DNA from: Hydrogenophaga sp.
Lineage (GTDB): Bacteria > Pseudomonadota > Gammaproteobacteria > Burkholderiales > Burkholderiaceae_C
Reading direction: 5' to 3'
Length of the DNA stretch: 64,000 bases
Assembly: GCF_025699295.1 (NCBI RefSeq)
Contig: NZ_JAILWB010000015.1
Span: forward strand, 1-64,000
In this document: piece after piece, positions 49,149 to 59,078 of the stretch
Layout of the letters: every line of letters begins with the position of its first letter
Numbering within the stretch: position 1 is the stretch's first letter
Translations under genes and position numbers: made by a program
Notes under the pieces: model-generated
Databases searched by the model: none
Told to the model about the DNA's origin: nothing
What the model saw: only the letters and a program-made list of their open reading frames with translations

Positions 49149-49910
49149 ATGCACCTCACCGCCACCGGTATCGAAGCCATCGAACGCGCCACGCTGCAGG
49201 CGGTACCGCCCGAGGTGGTGGAAGAACTGCCCGGCTGGTTGCTGCCCATGGACCACGGCACGGTGGGCCGTGCGCGCAGTGCCGTGCCGCTGCATCACGG
49301 TGAGCCCGATCTGGCGCTGCTGCCCACCATCCTGGCGCGCTACGAGGCCCGTGGTTTCGAGGCCGCGTTTCGCCTGCCCGAAGCACCGCCGTTCGAGGCA
49401 TGGCAACGCGAACTGCGCGCCCGGGGCTTTCTGCACCAGCACCCCACGCTGACGCAGACCTGCGCCATTGCCGACCTGACGCTGCCGGTGCCGGCTGCCG
49501 GCATGGCACTGGACCCGGCACCGGACGCCGCCTGGATGGCCATGTTCCTGGGTGAAGGCCTGGATCCCGAGGACGGTGCCTGCCGTTCCCGCATGCTCAG
49601 CCGCGCCACCGACATGCGCTATGCCAGCGTGCGCGAGGACGGCCTCACGCTGGCCTGCGGTGCCGCCTCGTTCGGTCAGGGCTGGCTGGGCGTGCACGGC
49701 ATGCGCACGGCGGCCGCGCAGCGCGGGCGCGGCCTGGCCGGCGCGCTGCTGGGCGCGATGGCGCAAGAGGCAACCCACCGGGGCATCGGGCGCGTGTTTC
49801 TGCAGGTGGACGCCAGCAACTCGCCCGCGCTCTCGCTCTACCGTCGGCTGGGCTTCACGACCGCGTGGCCCTACGCCTACTGGCGCCGCGCGCAGCCGCC
49901 GAAGCTTTGA
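49149..49910 (+). CDS. GNAT-family N-acetyltransferase
   Basis: 253 residues. The second half is a GNAT acetyltransferase: the acetyl-CoA loop is AAQRGRGLAGALLGAMAQEA, and FLQVDASNSPALSLYRRLGF is the C-terminal motif. The first 120 residues form a degenerate GNAT-like half, as in FR47-type tandem enzymes. Substrate unknown. The ATG at 49149 is 20 bases after moaE, so it probably ends that operon. A GTG two codons earlier is possible. Confidence 0.88.
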   Translation: MHLTATGIEAIERATLQAVPPEVVEELPGWLLPMDHGTVGRARSAVPLHHGEPDLALLPTILARYEARGFEAAFRLPEAPPFEAWQRELRARGFLHQHPTLTQTCAIADLTLPVPAAGMALDPAPDAAWMAMFLGEGLDPEDGACRSRMLSRATDMRYASVREDGLTLACGAASFGQGWLGVHGMRTAAAQRGRGLAGALLGAMAQEATHRGIGRVFLQVDASNSPALSLYRRLGFTTAWPYAYWRRAQPPKL

Positions 49911-49940
49911 TCTGCGTCAGGCCCGGCACGTGGTCCGAGC

Positions 49941-49968
49941 CTTGAAAATGATCGCATCAGCGCCATGT
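49941..49968 (+). promoter_or_regulatory. Heat-shock (sigma-32) promoter of clpB
   Basis: CTTGAAA (49941-49947) matches the -35 consensus fully and CGCCATGT (49961-49968) matches CCCCATNT at seven of eight positions; the 13-base spacer is ideal. It leaves a leader of about 30 bases before the clpB start. Confidence 0.8.
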
Positions 49969-50002
49969 GCGATGCAGTTCTGAATACCCGGAGAGCCCAT
50001 CC

Positions 50003-52621
<2,619 letters not shown>

Positions 52622-52634
52622 GCGGTGGCGCGGC

Positions 52635-53942
52635 TCAACCCATGAGCTTCTGCGGCAGCCAGGTCGCGAGTTCAGGGAACACGCACAGGATCACGATCGC
52701 GAGCACCATGCACAGCATGAAAGGGATGGCCCCTTTCAGGATGGTGGGCAGGCGCACGTCGGGCGTGATTCCGTTGATGACAAACAGGTTCAGGCCTACA
52801 GGCGGCGTGATCAGGCCCAGTTCCATGTTGATGGTGAGGATCACGCCGAACCAGATCGGGTCGAAGCCCGCGGCCGTGATCACCGGCATGAGGATGGGTG
52901 TGGTCATCAGGATGATGGCCGCCGGTGGCAGGAAGCAGCCCGCCACCAGCAGCAACACGTTGATGGCCGCCAGCACCACCCACTTGTTGACCTGCAGCTC
53001 ACCAATCGCCTCGGCCACCGACTGCGTGACCTGCAGTGAAGACATCATGTAGCCGAACAGGATCGAGGTGCCGATGATCAGCAGCAGCATGCCGGATTCG
53101 CGCAGGCCGTCGCGCAGGATCACCCACAGATCCATCGGCTTCCAGACGCGGTAGATCACGATCACCATCACCAGGCACAGCGCGGCTCCCACGCCAGCGG
53201 CTTCGGACGGCGTGGCGATGCCGCCGTAGAGCGCGTAGACCACGCCGACGATCACCACGATGAAGGGCAACAGACGGGGCAGCAGCTCGAGCTTTTCCTT
53301 CAGGCTGTAGATGCGATCGTGGTCCAGCAGCACGGTCCCGCGTTTCCAGCTCAGGAACAGGGCCCATGCCATGAACAGACCGGTGAGCAGCAAGCCCGGA
53401 ATCACCCCCGCGAGAAACAGCCGCCCGATCGATGTCTCGGACGCGATGCCATAAAGGATCATGGTGATGCTGGGCGGGATCAGGATGCCCAGCGTGCCAC
53501 CTGCCGCGATGGCACCGGTGGCCAGATCGGCGTCGTAGCCACGTTTGCGCATCTCGGGAATGCCCATCTTGCCGATGGCTGCGCAGGTGGCGGGTGACGA
53601 ACCGGTGAGCGCGGAAAACAGCGCGCAGGCGCCGATGTTGGAGATCACCAGTGACCCCGGCACGCGGTGCAGCCAGCGCGACAGCGCTTCATACAGATCA
53701 CTGCCGGCGCGCGACGACGCCACCGCCGCGCCCATGATGATGAACATGGGCAGCGAGACCAGCGTGAAATCGCTCAGGCCCGCGAAGATGGTCTCGGGCA
53801 CGAAGTGCACGCTGTTCCAGCCGTCGAACATCACCATGAACAGCAGGGCCACAGCACCCAGACCGAAGGCGATCGGCAGGCCGGTGGCCAATACCAGGAT
53901 CGTGACCACGAAAATCAACAGGCCGATGGCAAGGGCACTCAT
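52635..53942 (-). CDS. TRAP transporter large permease (DctM family)
   Basis: 435 residues, about 12 helices. VSLPMFIIMGAAVASSRAG, FSALTGSSPATCAAIGKMG, GGTLGILIPPSITMILYG and ITPPVGLNLFVINGI are hallmark segments of the DctM/SiaM fold. Forms the sodium-coupled channel with the small permease. The stop is 14 bases from that of clpB, convergent, with no obvious terminator. Confidence 0.96.
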   Translation of the reverse strand: MSALAIGLLIFVVTILVLATGLPIAFGLGAVALLFMVMFDGWNSVHFVPETIFAGLSDFTLVSLPMFIIMGAAVASSRAGSDLYEALSRWLHRVPGSLVISNIGACALFSALTGSSPATCAAIGKMGIPEMRKRGYDADLATGAIAAGGTLGILIPPSITMILYGIASETSIGRLFLAGVIPGLLLTGLFMAWALFLSWKRGTVLLDHDRIYSLKEKLELLPRLLPFIVVIVGVVYALYGGIATPSEAAGVGAALCLVMVIVIYRVWKPMDLWVILRDGLRESGMLLLIIGTSILFGYMMSSLQVTQSVAEAIGELQVNKWVVLAAINVLLLVAGCFLPPAAIILMTTPILMPVITAAGFDPIWFGVILTINMELGLITPPVGLNLFVINGITPDVRLPTILKGAIPFMLCMVLAIVILCVFPELATWLPQKLMG

Positions 53943-53997
53943 GAGGGATCCCGCAAACAGGAGAAGAAGACAGGCAAGGGCTGGGCAGGCGCGCAGA

Positions 53998-54516
53998 TCA
54001 CAGATGGTCTTCCGGCGTCAGCCCGAACGGGTCCTCGCGCTGTGTCCACACCATCCAGATTTCCGCCAGGTACTGCAGGCACAGCAGACCCAGGCCCACG
54101 GGCACGGCCAGGTAGGGAATCCACAGCCGGGCGCGCCAGATCGACGCCGTGGTCAGCCCGGTGGCCCAGCTCTCGTGCCACCAGGGCACGGCGGCATAGA
54201 GGAAGAAGCCGCAGAACGTCACCCCGATCAGGCTGCCCACGAGATGCAACCAGCGGCGGGCGGCCGGACGCAGCACGAGCGGCAGCACGTCGACCGCCAC
54301 ATGGCCGCGGGTGAGGAGGATGTAGGGCGCGCCGATGAAGGCCGAGGCCACCAGAGCGTAGGTGACGAACTCCGTCTGCCAGATCGACGACTCGCCCAGC
54401 ACGGCGCGCACGAATACCATGTGGCACACCACGAAGATCGACACCAGCAGCAGCGCGGCGGCCACCACGCCCAGCAGGCGTGAGGCGCCATGCACCAGCG
54501 CCACCCAGGTCGGCAT
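53998..54516 (-). CDS. TRAP transporter small permease (DctQ family)
   Basis: 172 residues with four helices (AAALLLVSIFVVCHMVFVRA, FVTYALVASAFIGAPYILL, LVGSLIGVTFCGFFLYAAV, LWIPYLAVPVGLGLLCLQY). Start taken as the ATG at 54516, 10 bases after the stop of the binding-protein gene; a GTG at 54537 with AGAAGG upstream would overlap that gene by 11 bases and is a real alternative. About 55 bases precede the large permease gene. Confidence 0.93.
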   Translation of the reverse strand: MPTWVALVHGASRLLGVVAAALLLVSIFVVCHMVFVRAVLGESSIWQTEFVTYALVASAFIGAPYILLTRGHVAVDVLPLVLRPAARRWLHLVGSLIGVTFCGFFLYAAVPWWHESWATGLTTASIWRARLWIPYLAVPVGLGLLCLQYLAEIWMVWTQREDPFGLTPEDHL

Positions 54517-54526
54517 GTGGCCGGTT

Positions 54527-55531
54527 TTACTTGACACTCAAGGCCTTCTCGATGAGCTCCTTGCCACCGGGTACCTTCTCGGAGAAGAGCTTGTAGGAGG
54601 TCTTCTGTGCCACGTCGCGCCAGGCCTGGGCCTCGGCATCGGTAAGCGTCACCACCTGGACGTTGTTCTTCTTGTAGGTCTCGACCATGGTGTCGTCAAG
54701 CTTCTTCGACTCCGCATTGAAATAGGCCTCGGCCTTCTTCGATGCGGCGGTCAGCGCCTTCTTCTGCGCGTCGTTGAGCCCGTCCCAGCTCTTCTTGGAA
54801 ATCAGCACCGGCTCGTACATGAACCACAGCGCGTTGTCGCCCGGTGCGGTGAGGCACTTGAGCTGCTCGTACAGACGGAACGAGACGAAGCTGCCACTGG
54901 ACGTGTCGGTGGCCTGGGCCACGCCTTGCTGCAGCGCGCTGTACACCTCGCTCGACGGAATCGCCACGATCGAGGCGCCCGCGCCCGCCCACATCTGGGC
55001 AAAGGTCGCGCCGGCGGAGCGCACTTTCAGCCCGGAGGCGTCTTCCGGCTTGCGGATGCATTTGTCCTTGCTGCCGAAGGCGCCGGCCAGCCAGGCGTCG
55101 GCCAGCACCTTGGCGCCACCCTGTTCGATGATGGCCTTGATGTCCGTCATGAAAGGCGAGGCGTTGATGCGCTGCGCGTGTTCGTGGCTCTTGACCAGTC
55201 CCGGCATCAGCGTGGCGCCGAACTGGGGGTGAAAGCCCGATGCGTAGTCCAGCGGGAACGAGGTCATGTCGATCTGGCCGGTCTGCATGGCCTTCCACTG
55301 TTCGGTGGCCTTGACCAGGCTGGAACCCGGAAACACCTTGATCGTCATGTCCACCTTGGCGGCCGCGACTTCGCGGGCAATCATCTGCACCATCTCGTCG
55401 CGAACGTCGCCCTTGCCACCCGGAAACTGGTGCGAGGCCTTGAGCACCACCTCGGCCATTGCACCGGTGGACACGGCGGCGAGCAGGGCCGCGGCGAGGG
55501 CGCTGCGCGCCAGGTTGCTTGCGTTCTTCAT
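54527..55531 (-). CDS. TRAP transporter periplasmic substrate-binding protein (DctP family)
   Basis: 334 residues. A signal peptide (KNASNLARSALAAALLAAV, cleavage after GAMA) is followed by the DctP fold: VVLKASHQFPGG, GSSLVKATEQWKAMQTGQID and KVRSAGATFAQMWAGAGASIVAIPSSEVYSA-type segments. The family Arg that binds a carboxylate is at the KVRS position, suggesting an organic acid ligand. Start at 55531 has TCTGGAGACAAAG before it. It leads the leftward transporter operon, divergent from the GntR gene. Confidence 0.94.
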   Translation of the reverse strand: MKNASNLARSALAAALLAAVSTGAMAEVVLKASHQFPGGKGDVRDEMVQMIAREVAAAKVDMTIKVFPGSSLVKATEQWKAMQTGQIDMTSFPLDYASGFHPQFGATLMPGLVKSHEHAQRINASPFMTDIKAIIEQGGAKVLADAWLAGAFGSKDKCIRKPEDASGLKVRSAGATFAQMWAGAGASIVAIPSSEVYSALQQGVAQATDTSSGSFVSFRLYEQLKCLTAPGDNALWFMYEPVLISKKSWDGLNDAQKKALTAASKKAEAYFNAESKKLDDTMVETYKKNNVQVVTLTDAEAQAWRDVAQKTSYKLFSEKVPGGKELIEKALSVK

Positions 55532-55554
55532 CTTTGTCTCCAGGTTGGTAAGGG

Positions 55555-55591
55555 TTGTTGTATAAATGACGCCAAATGTTATATGCAACAA
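55555..55591. promoter_or_regulatory. Inverted repeat between the TRAP operon and its GntR gene
   Basis: TTGTTGTATAA (55555-55565) and TTATATGCAACAA (55579-55591) form an imperfect inverted repeat in an AT-rich stretch between the divergent starts. It is placed to control both genes and is a likely operator for the GntR-family regulator. Confidence 0.5.
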
Positions 55592-55645
55592 AAACCGGCC
55601 CCGCCTAGGACAAACCCCGACACCAACGAGAAAACGAGCGACCGC

Positions 55646-56365
55646 ATGAGCGCCACACCCCCCAACCGCTCACGCGTGCAACGAGTGCGCGAGGAACTCG
55701 AGGACGACATCGTCAACGGGCGCCTGCTGCCGGGTGAGCAGGTTCAGGTGGAGCAGCTGGTGGCGCGTTTCGGCGTGTCGCGTACGCCTGTGCGCGAGGC
55801 CCTCCAACAACTGGAGGCCAGCGGACTGGTCGAGGTGCAGCCCAAGCGCGGCACCTATGTGTCGCGCTTGGGCATGCCCGAGTTGATCCAGATGTTCGAA
55901 GTGATGGCCGAGCTGGAGGCGTTCTGCGCACGGCTGGCCGCGCGCCGCGCGCACGAGGCCGATCTGTGCGAGATCGAGGCGGCGCTGGCGCAGTGCGAAG
56001 CCGAGGCCGCGTCCGGGAACGTCAATGCCTACTACTACGCCAACGAACACTTCCACCAGCTGATCTACCACGCGTGCGGCAATCCGTTCCTGGTGCAGCA
56101 GACACTGGGCCTGAAGAACCGGCTCAAACCATACCGGCGCCTGCAACTGCAGATGCGCAACCGCATCGCGCAGTCGCTCGACGAGCACCGCCAGGTGGTG
56201 GCCGCCCTGCGTCGCGGCGACAGCGAAGCGGCGGCCGAGGCGGCGCGCGCGCATGTGCTGGTGCAGGGGCAGCGCTTTACCGACCTGATGAGCCTGACCG
56301 AAAGGCCGGCGTCACCGGCTGTGCCGCCAGCGTCGCCGCGCAAGCGGGAAAGTCTGAGCGCCTGA
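55646..56365 (+). CDS. GntR-family (FCD/FadR-type) transcriptional regulator
   Basis: 239 residues. An N-terminal winged helix (LPGEQVQVEQLVARFGVSRTPVREALQQLEASGLVEVQPKRGTYVSRL region) is followed by the all-helical FCD ligand domain whose metal/carboxylate ligands include the His residues of NEHFHQLIYHACGNP and DEHRQVVAAL. A proline-rich tail ends it. Start set at 55646; an in-frame ATG at 55583 lies inside the inverted repeat and is unlikely. Divergent from the TRAP genes, which it probably represses until the substrate binds. Confidence 0.93.
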   Translation: MSATPPNRSRVQRVREELEDDIVNGRLLPGEQVQVEQLVARFGVSRTPVREALQQLEASGLVEVQPKRGTYVSRLGMPELIQMFEVMAELEAFCARLAARRAHEADLCEIEAALAQCEAEAASGNVNAYYYANEHFHQLIYHACGNPFLVQQTLGLKNRLKPYRRLQLQMRNRIAQSLDEHRQVVAALRRGDSEAAAEAARAHVLVQGQRFTDLMSLTERPASPAVPPASPRKRESLSA

Positions 56366-56411
56366 GCGAGGCCTGCCGGATCGAATGGCCACCAGGCGCG
56401 GCCCGCGCGCC

Positions 56412-56675
56412 TCAGGCCACCATGGAGGTGTCGTCGTCGGCCACCACAGCCGGCGACAGCGTCTGCAACTGCAGATAGCCGCGTTGCTGCAACCGGGCTG
56501 CGAGGTCGGTCACATCGGCGCCCAGCAGCAGGGACAACTCCATCTCGCTGCGCCGCCCGTTGGCCATGAGGAGCAGGGTGTGGGCCTGGCGGCCCACCAC
56601 CTCGGGGCGGGCCAGCGCCTCCCAGGCGCGCGGCGTCTTGGCGTAGCGCTGAATGCCACTCATGGTCGTCGTCAT
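56412..56675 (-). CDS. Small orphan protein of unknown function
   Basis: 87 residues, no signal or membrane segment. It begins MTTTMSGIQRYAKTPRAWEA and has a compact helical pattern (GRRSEMELSLLLGADVTDLAARLQQRGYLQL) that resembles a winged-helix unit, which would suit a small regulator. GGGAGAG five bases upstream supports the ATG at 56675. It lies between the GntR gene (convergent) and the AraC gene (same strand, about 90 bases upstream). Confidence 0.65.
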   Translation of the reverse strand: MTTTMSGIQRYAKTPRAWEALARPEVVGRQAHTLLLMANGRRSEMELSLLLGADVTDLAARLQQRGYLQLQTLSPAVVADDDTSMVA

Positions 56676-56764
56676 CTTGCTCTCCCTGATACCTGCCGCA
56701 GCGTGTGACCTGCCGCAACGCCATGCTGCCCGCCGGATGTGACAGCAGGATGAAGCCGGGCAGG

Positions 56765-57601
56765 TCAGCCCACGCCGCCGGACTGCAGGCCCCAGCGCGT
56801 GGGCGGCTGACCCATGGCTGCCTTGAACATGGCGCTGAATGCGCTGTCGCTGGCATAGCCGGTGGCGGCTGCCACCTGGCCGATGGGCACACCGCGCGCG
56901 AGCAGCGGCAGCGCGTGCGCCAGCACCGCCTGCTGGCGCCACTGCTGGTAGGTGGTGCCCAGCTCTTCGCGGAACAGCCGCGCCACCGTGCGTTCGCTCG
57001 CGCCGGTGTCGGCGGCCCACTCGGCCAGGGTGGCGCGCTCGCCAGGCGCGTTGAGCACCGACTCGCACAGCGCGCGCAGGCGCTTGTCGCGCGGCAGCGG
57101 CACGCCCAGCGGCTGGGTGTCAGCGTGAGCGAGTTCGTCCAGTACGAGGCCGGTGAGCAGGCGGTCGCGCGCCGGCTCGGCGGCACGGCGCGAGTCTGCA
57201 TCCATGGCCTGCACCAGCTCGCGCAACAAGGCCGAGACCACGATCATGCGGCAGCTCTGCCAGACCGCGGGCGTGGCCCCGGCATGCACGTACAGGGTGC
57301 GCAACTCGGCGTCCTCGCGCACCGTGACAGCGTGGCGCGTGCCGGGTGGTATCCACACGGCGCGCGAGGGCGGCACGATGTAGGTGACGGCCTGCAGGTT
57401 GGTTTCGTCGGGCACCGTCATCACCTGCACGATGCCGGTGGCGCAGTAGGCGAGCTGGCCCCAGGGGTGGCGGTGCGGTTCGAAGTGGGTGTCGGCGCTG
57501 AGTGCGCGCGCCCGCACGCGCACCGGGCGCCCCTCGTCGGGCGTGAAGGGGTCGGAATCCCCCAGCGGCGTTGGGCGGGGACGGCGGCGCGGCGCGGGCA
57601 T
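56765..57601 (-). CDS. AraC-family regulator with cupin sensor domain
   Basis: 278 residues. An N-terminal cupin (FEPHRHPWGQLAYCATGIVQ, PPSRAVWIPPGTRHAV) precedes two helix-turn-helix units (TLAEWAADTGASERTVARLFREELG and IGQVAAATGYASDSAFSAMFKAAMG). The pattern matches AraC regulators that are divergent from an efflux or uptake MFS gene. Start at 57601; upstream Met codons at 57658 and 57688 are in frame but lead into the divergent MFS promoter region. Confidence 0.92.
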   Translation of the reverse strand: MPAPRRRPRPTPLGDSDPFTPDEGRPVRVRARALSADTHFEPHRHPWGQLAYCATGIVQVMTVPDETNLQAVTYIVPPSRAVWIPPGTRHAVTVREDAELRTLYVHAGATPAVWQSCRMIVVSALLRELVQAMDADSRRAAEPARDRLLTGLVLDELAHADTQPLGVPLPRDKRLRALCESVLNAPGERATLAEWAADTGASERTVARLFREELGTTYQQWRQQAVLAHALPLLARGVPIGQVAAATGYASDSAFSAMFKAAMGQPPTRWGLQSGGVG

Positions 57602-57675
57602 GGATTGGCGGGTATTCGTGGAAAGCTGTCGGATCGTCGCAATCCGGCAGAACCGCATGAGTCTACGATCCCGCC

Positions 57676-58917
57676 ATGTCCTCATCAAGCACCGCCCATC
57701 CCTTGCCCACCACGGCTTTGCGCCAGGACGCCAGCCTCATAGGCCTGGTCGGGCTGGCGCACATGATCAGCCACTTCAGCCAGTTGCTGCTCGCGCCACT
57801 GTTTCCCTGGTTGAAGGACGCGCTCAACGCCAGCTATGCCGAACTGGGTTTCCTGATGACGATCTTCTTCGTGGTCTCCTGCGCGGTGCAGACGGCCTCG
57901 GGCTTCGTGGTCGACCGCTTCGGCCCGCGGCCGGTGCTGTTCGGCGGGCTGGCGCTGCTGGGTCTGGCGGCGTTCGGCTTCGCGGCCAGCACGGGCTACT
58001 GGATGATGGCCTTTTTCGCCATCGTGGCCGGCACCGGCAACGGCGTGTTCCACCCGGTGGACTACACACTGCTCAACCGCAAGGTGAGCGCGCCCCGCCT
58101 GGGGCATGCCTACAGCGTGCACGGCATCACCGGCAGTCTGGGCTGGGCACTGGCACCGGCCATGATGGTGCCGATCGCCTTCGCATTCTCCTGGCGTGTG
58201 GCGCTCGCCAGCGCGGGCGTGCTGGCCTTCGCGGTTCTGGCAGTGCTGTGGTTCAACCGTGAGCGCCTGAGCCTGCCGGCCGCTCCCCGGCCCGCGGCCG
58301 GCTCGGTGCATGTAGCGGGCGAGGACCCGATGGCCTTCCTGCGTATTCCGGCGGTGTGGATGTGCTTCGGCTTCTTCTTTTTCTACGCCATGTCGTTGAG
58401 CGTGGTGCAGGCCTTCGCGCCCGAGGCCGCGCGCCAGCTGCACGGCGTGCCGCTGGCGCTGGTGGCGGTGTGCCTGACGACCTACATGCTGTGTGCTGCC
58501 GGTGGCATGGTGCTGGGCGGCTTCCTGGCTTCAGATCCCGCTCGCTGCGAGCGCGTGGTGGGCGTGGGTTTCGGCCTGGCCGCCAGCATCGCGCTGGTGC
58601 TGGCGCTGGCCGATGTGCCGTCGGCGGCGGTGCCGGTGCTGTTTGGTGCCATGGGATTCTCGGCGGGCATCGCAGGGCCGTCGCGTGATCTTCTGGTGAA
58701 GAAGTCCACGCCCGACAACGCCACCGGCCGCGTGTACGGCGTGGTGTATTCGGGTCTGGACATTGGCCAGGCAATCTCGCCACTGATCTTCGGCGTGCTC
58801 ATGGACCACGGCCAGTTCCGCGGCGTGCTGATCGGGCTGGCGGTGGTGCAGGCGGTGCTCATCGCCAGTGCCTTCAACGTGCGGCGGGTGCGGCGCACGG
58901 CCCTGGTCGCCGCCTGA
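57676..58917 (+). CDS. MFS transporter (FSR-like)
   Basis: 413 residues, 12 helices. GLAHMISHFSQLLLAPLFPWL, GFVVDRFGPRPVLFGG (the loop 2-3 motif) and GNGVFHPVDYTLLNRKVS resemble the fosmidomycin-resistance/FSR branch. Substrate unknown. It is divergent from the AraC gene, with 74 bases between the chosen starts, so probably controlled by it. Confidence 0.92.
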   Translation: MSSSSTAHPLPTTALRQDASLIGLVGLAHMISHFSQLLLAPLFPWLKDALNASYAELGFLMTIFFVVSCAVQTASGFVVDRFGPRPVLFGGLALLGLAAFGFAASTGYWMMAFFAIVAGTGNGVFHPVDYTLLNRKVSAPRLGHAYSVHGITGSLGWALAPAMMVPIAFAFSWRVALASAGVLAFAVLAVLWFNRERLSLPAAPRPAAGSVHVAGEDPMAFLRIPAVWMCFGFFFFYAMSLSVVQAFAPEAARQLHGVPLALVAVCLTTYMLCAAGGMVLGGFLASDPARCERVVGVGFGLAASIALVLALADVPSAAVPVLFGAMGFSAGIAGPSRDLLVKKSTPDNATGRVYGVVYSGLDIGQAISPLIFGVLMDHGQFRGVLIGLAVVQAVLIASAFNVRRVRRTALVAA

Positions 58918-59078
58918 GGCCTTTCTTCTGCGGCCCGGCGGGAGCGTCCGCCGCCCAGCGCCGTGTTGCGCCCGGCTGCCGTTTATTTGTCGGGTGTCAA
59001 GCGGGCGCGCTGTCTCAGCAGGTATAAAAGCGACTTGATCCATTCCCCCACCTGCTGGCGAATCACCGCAGACCGCCC

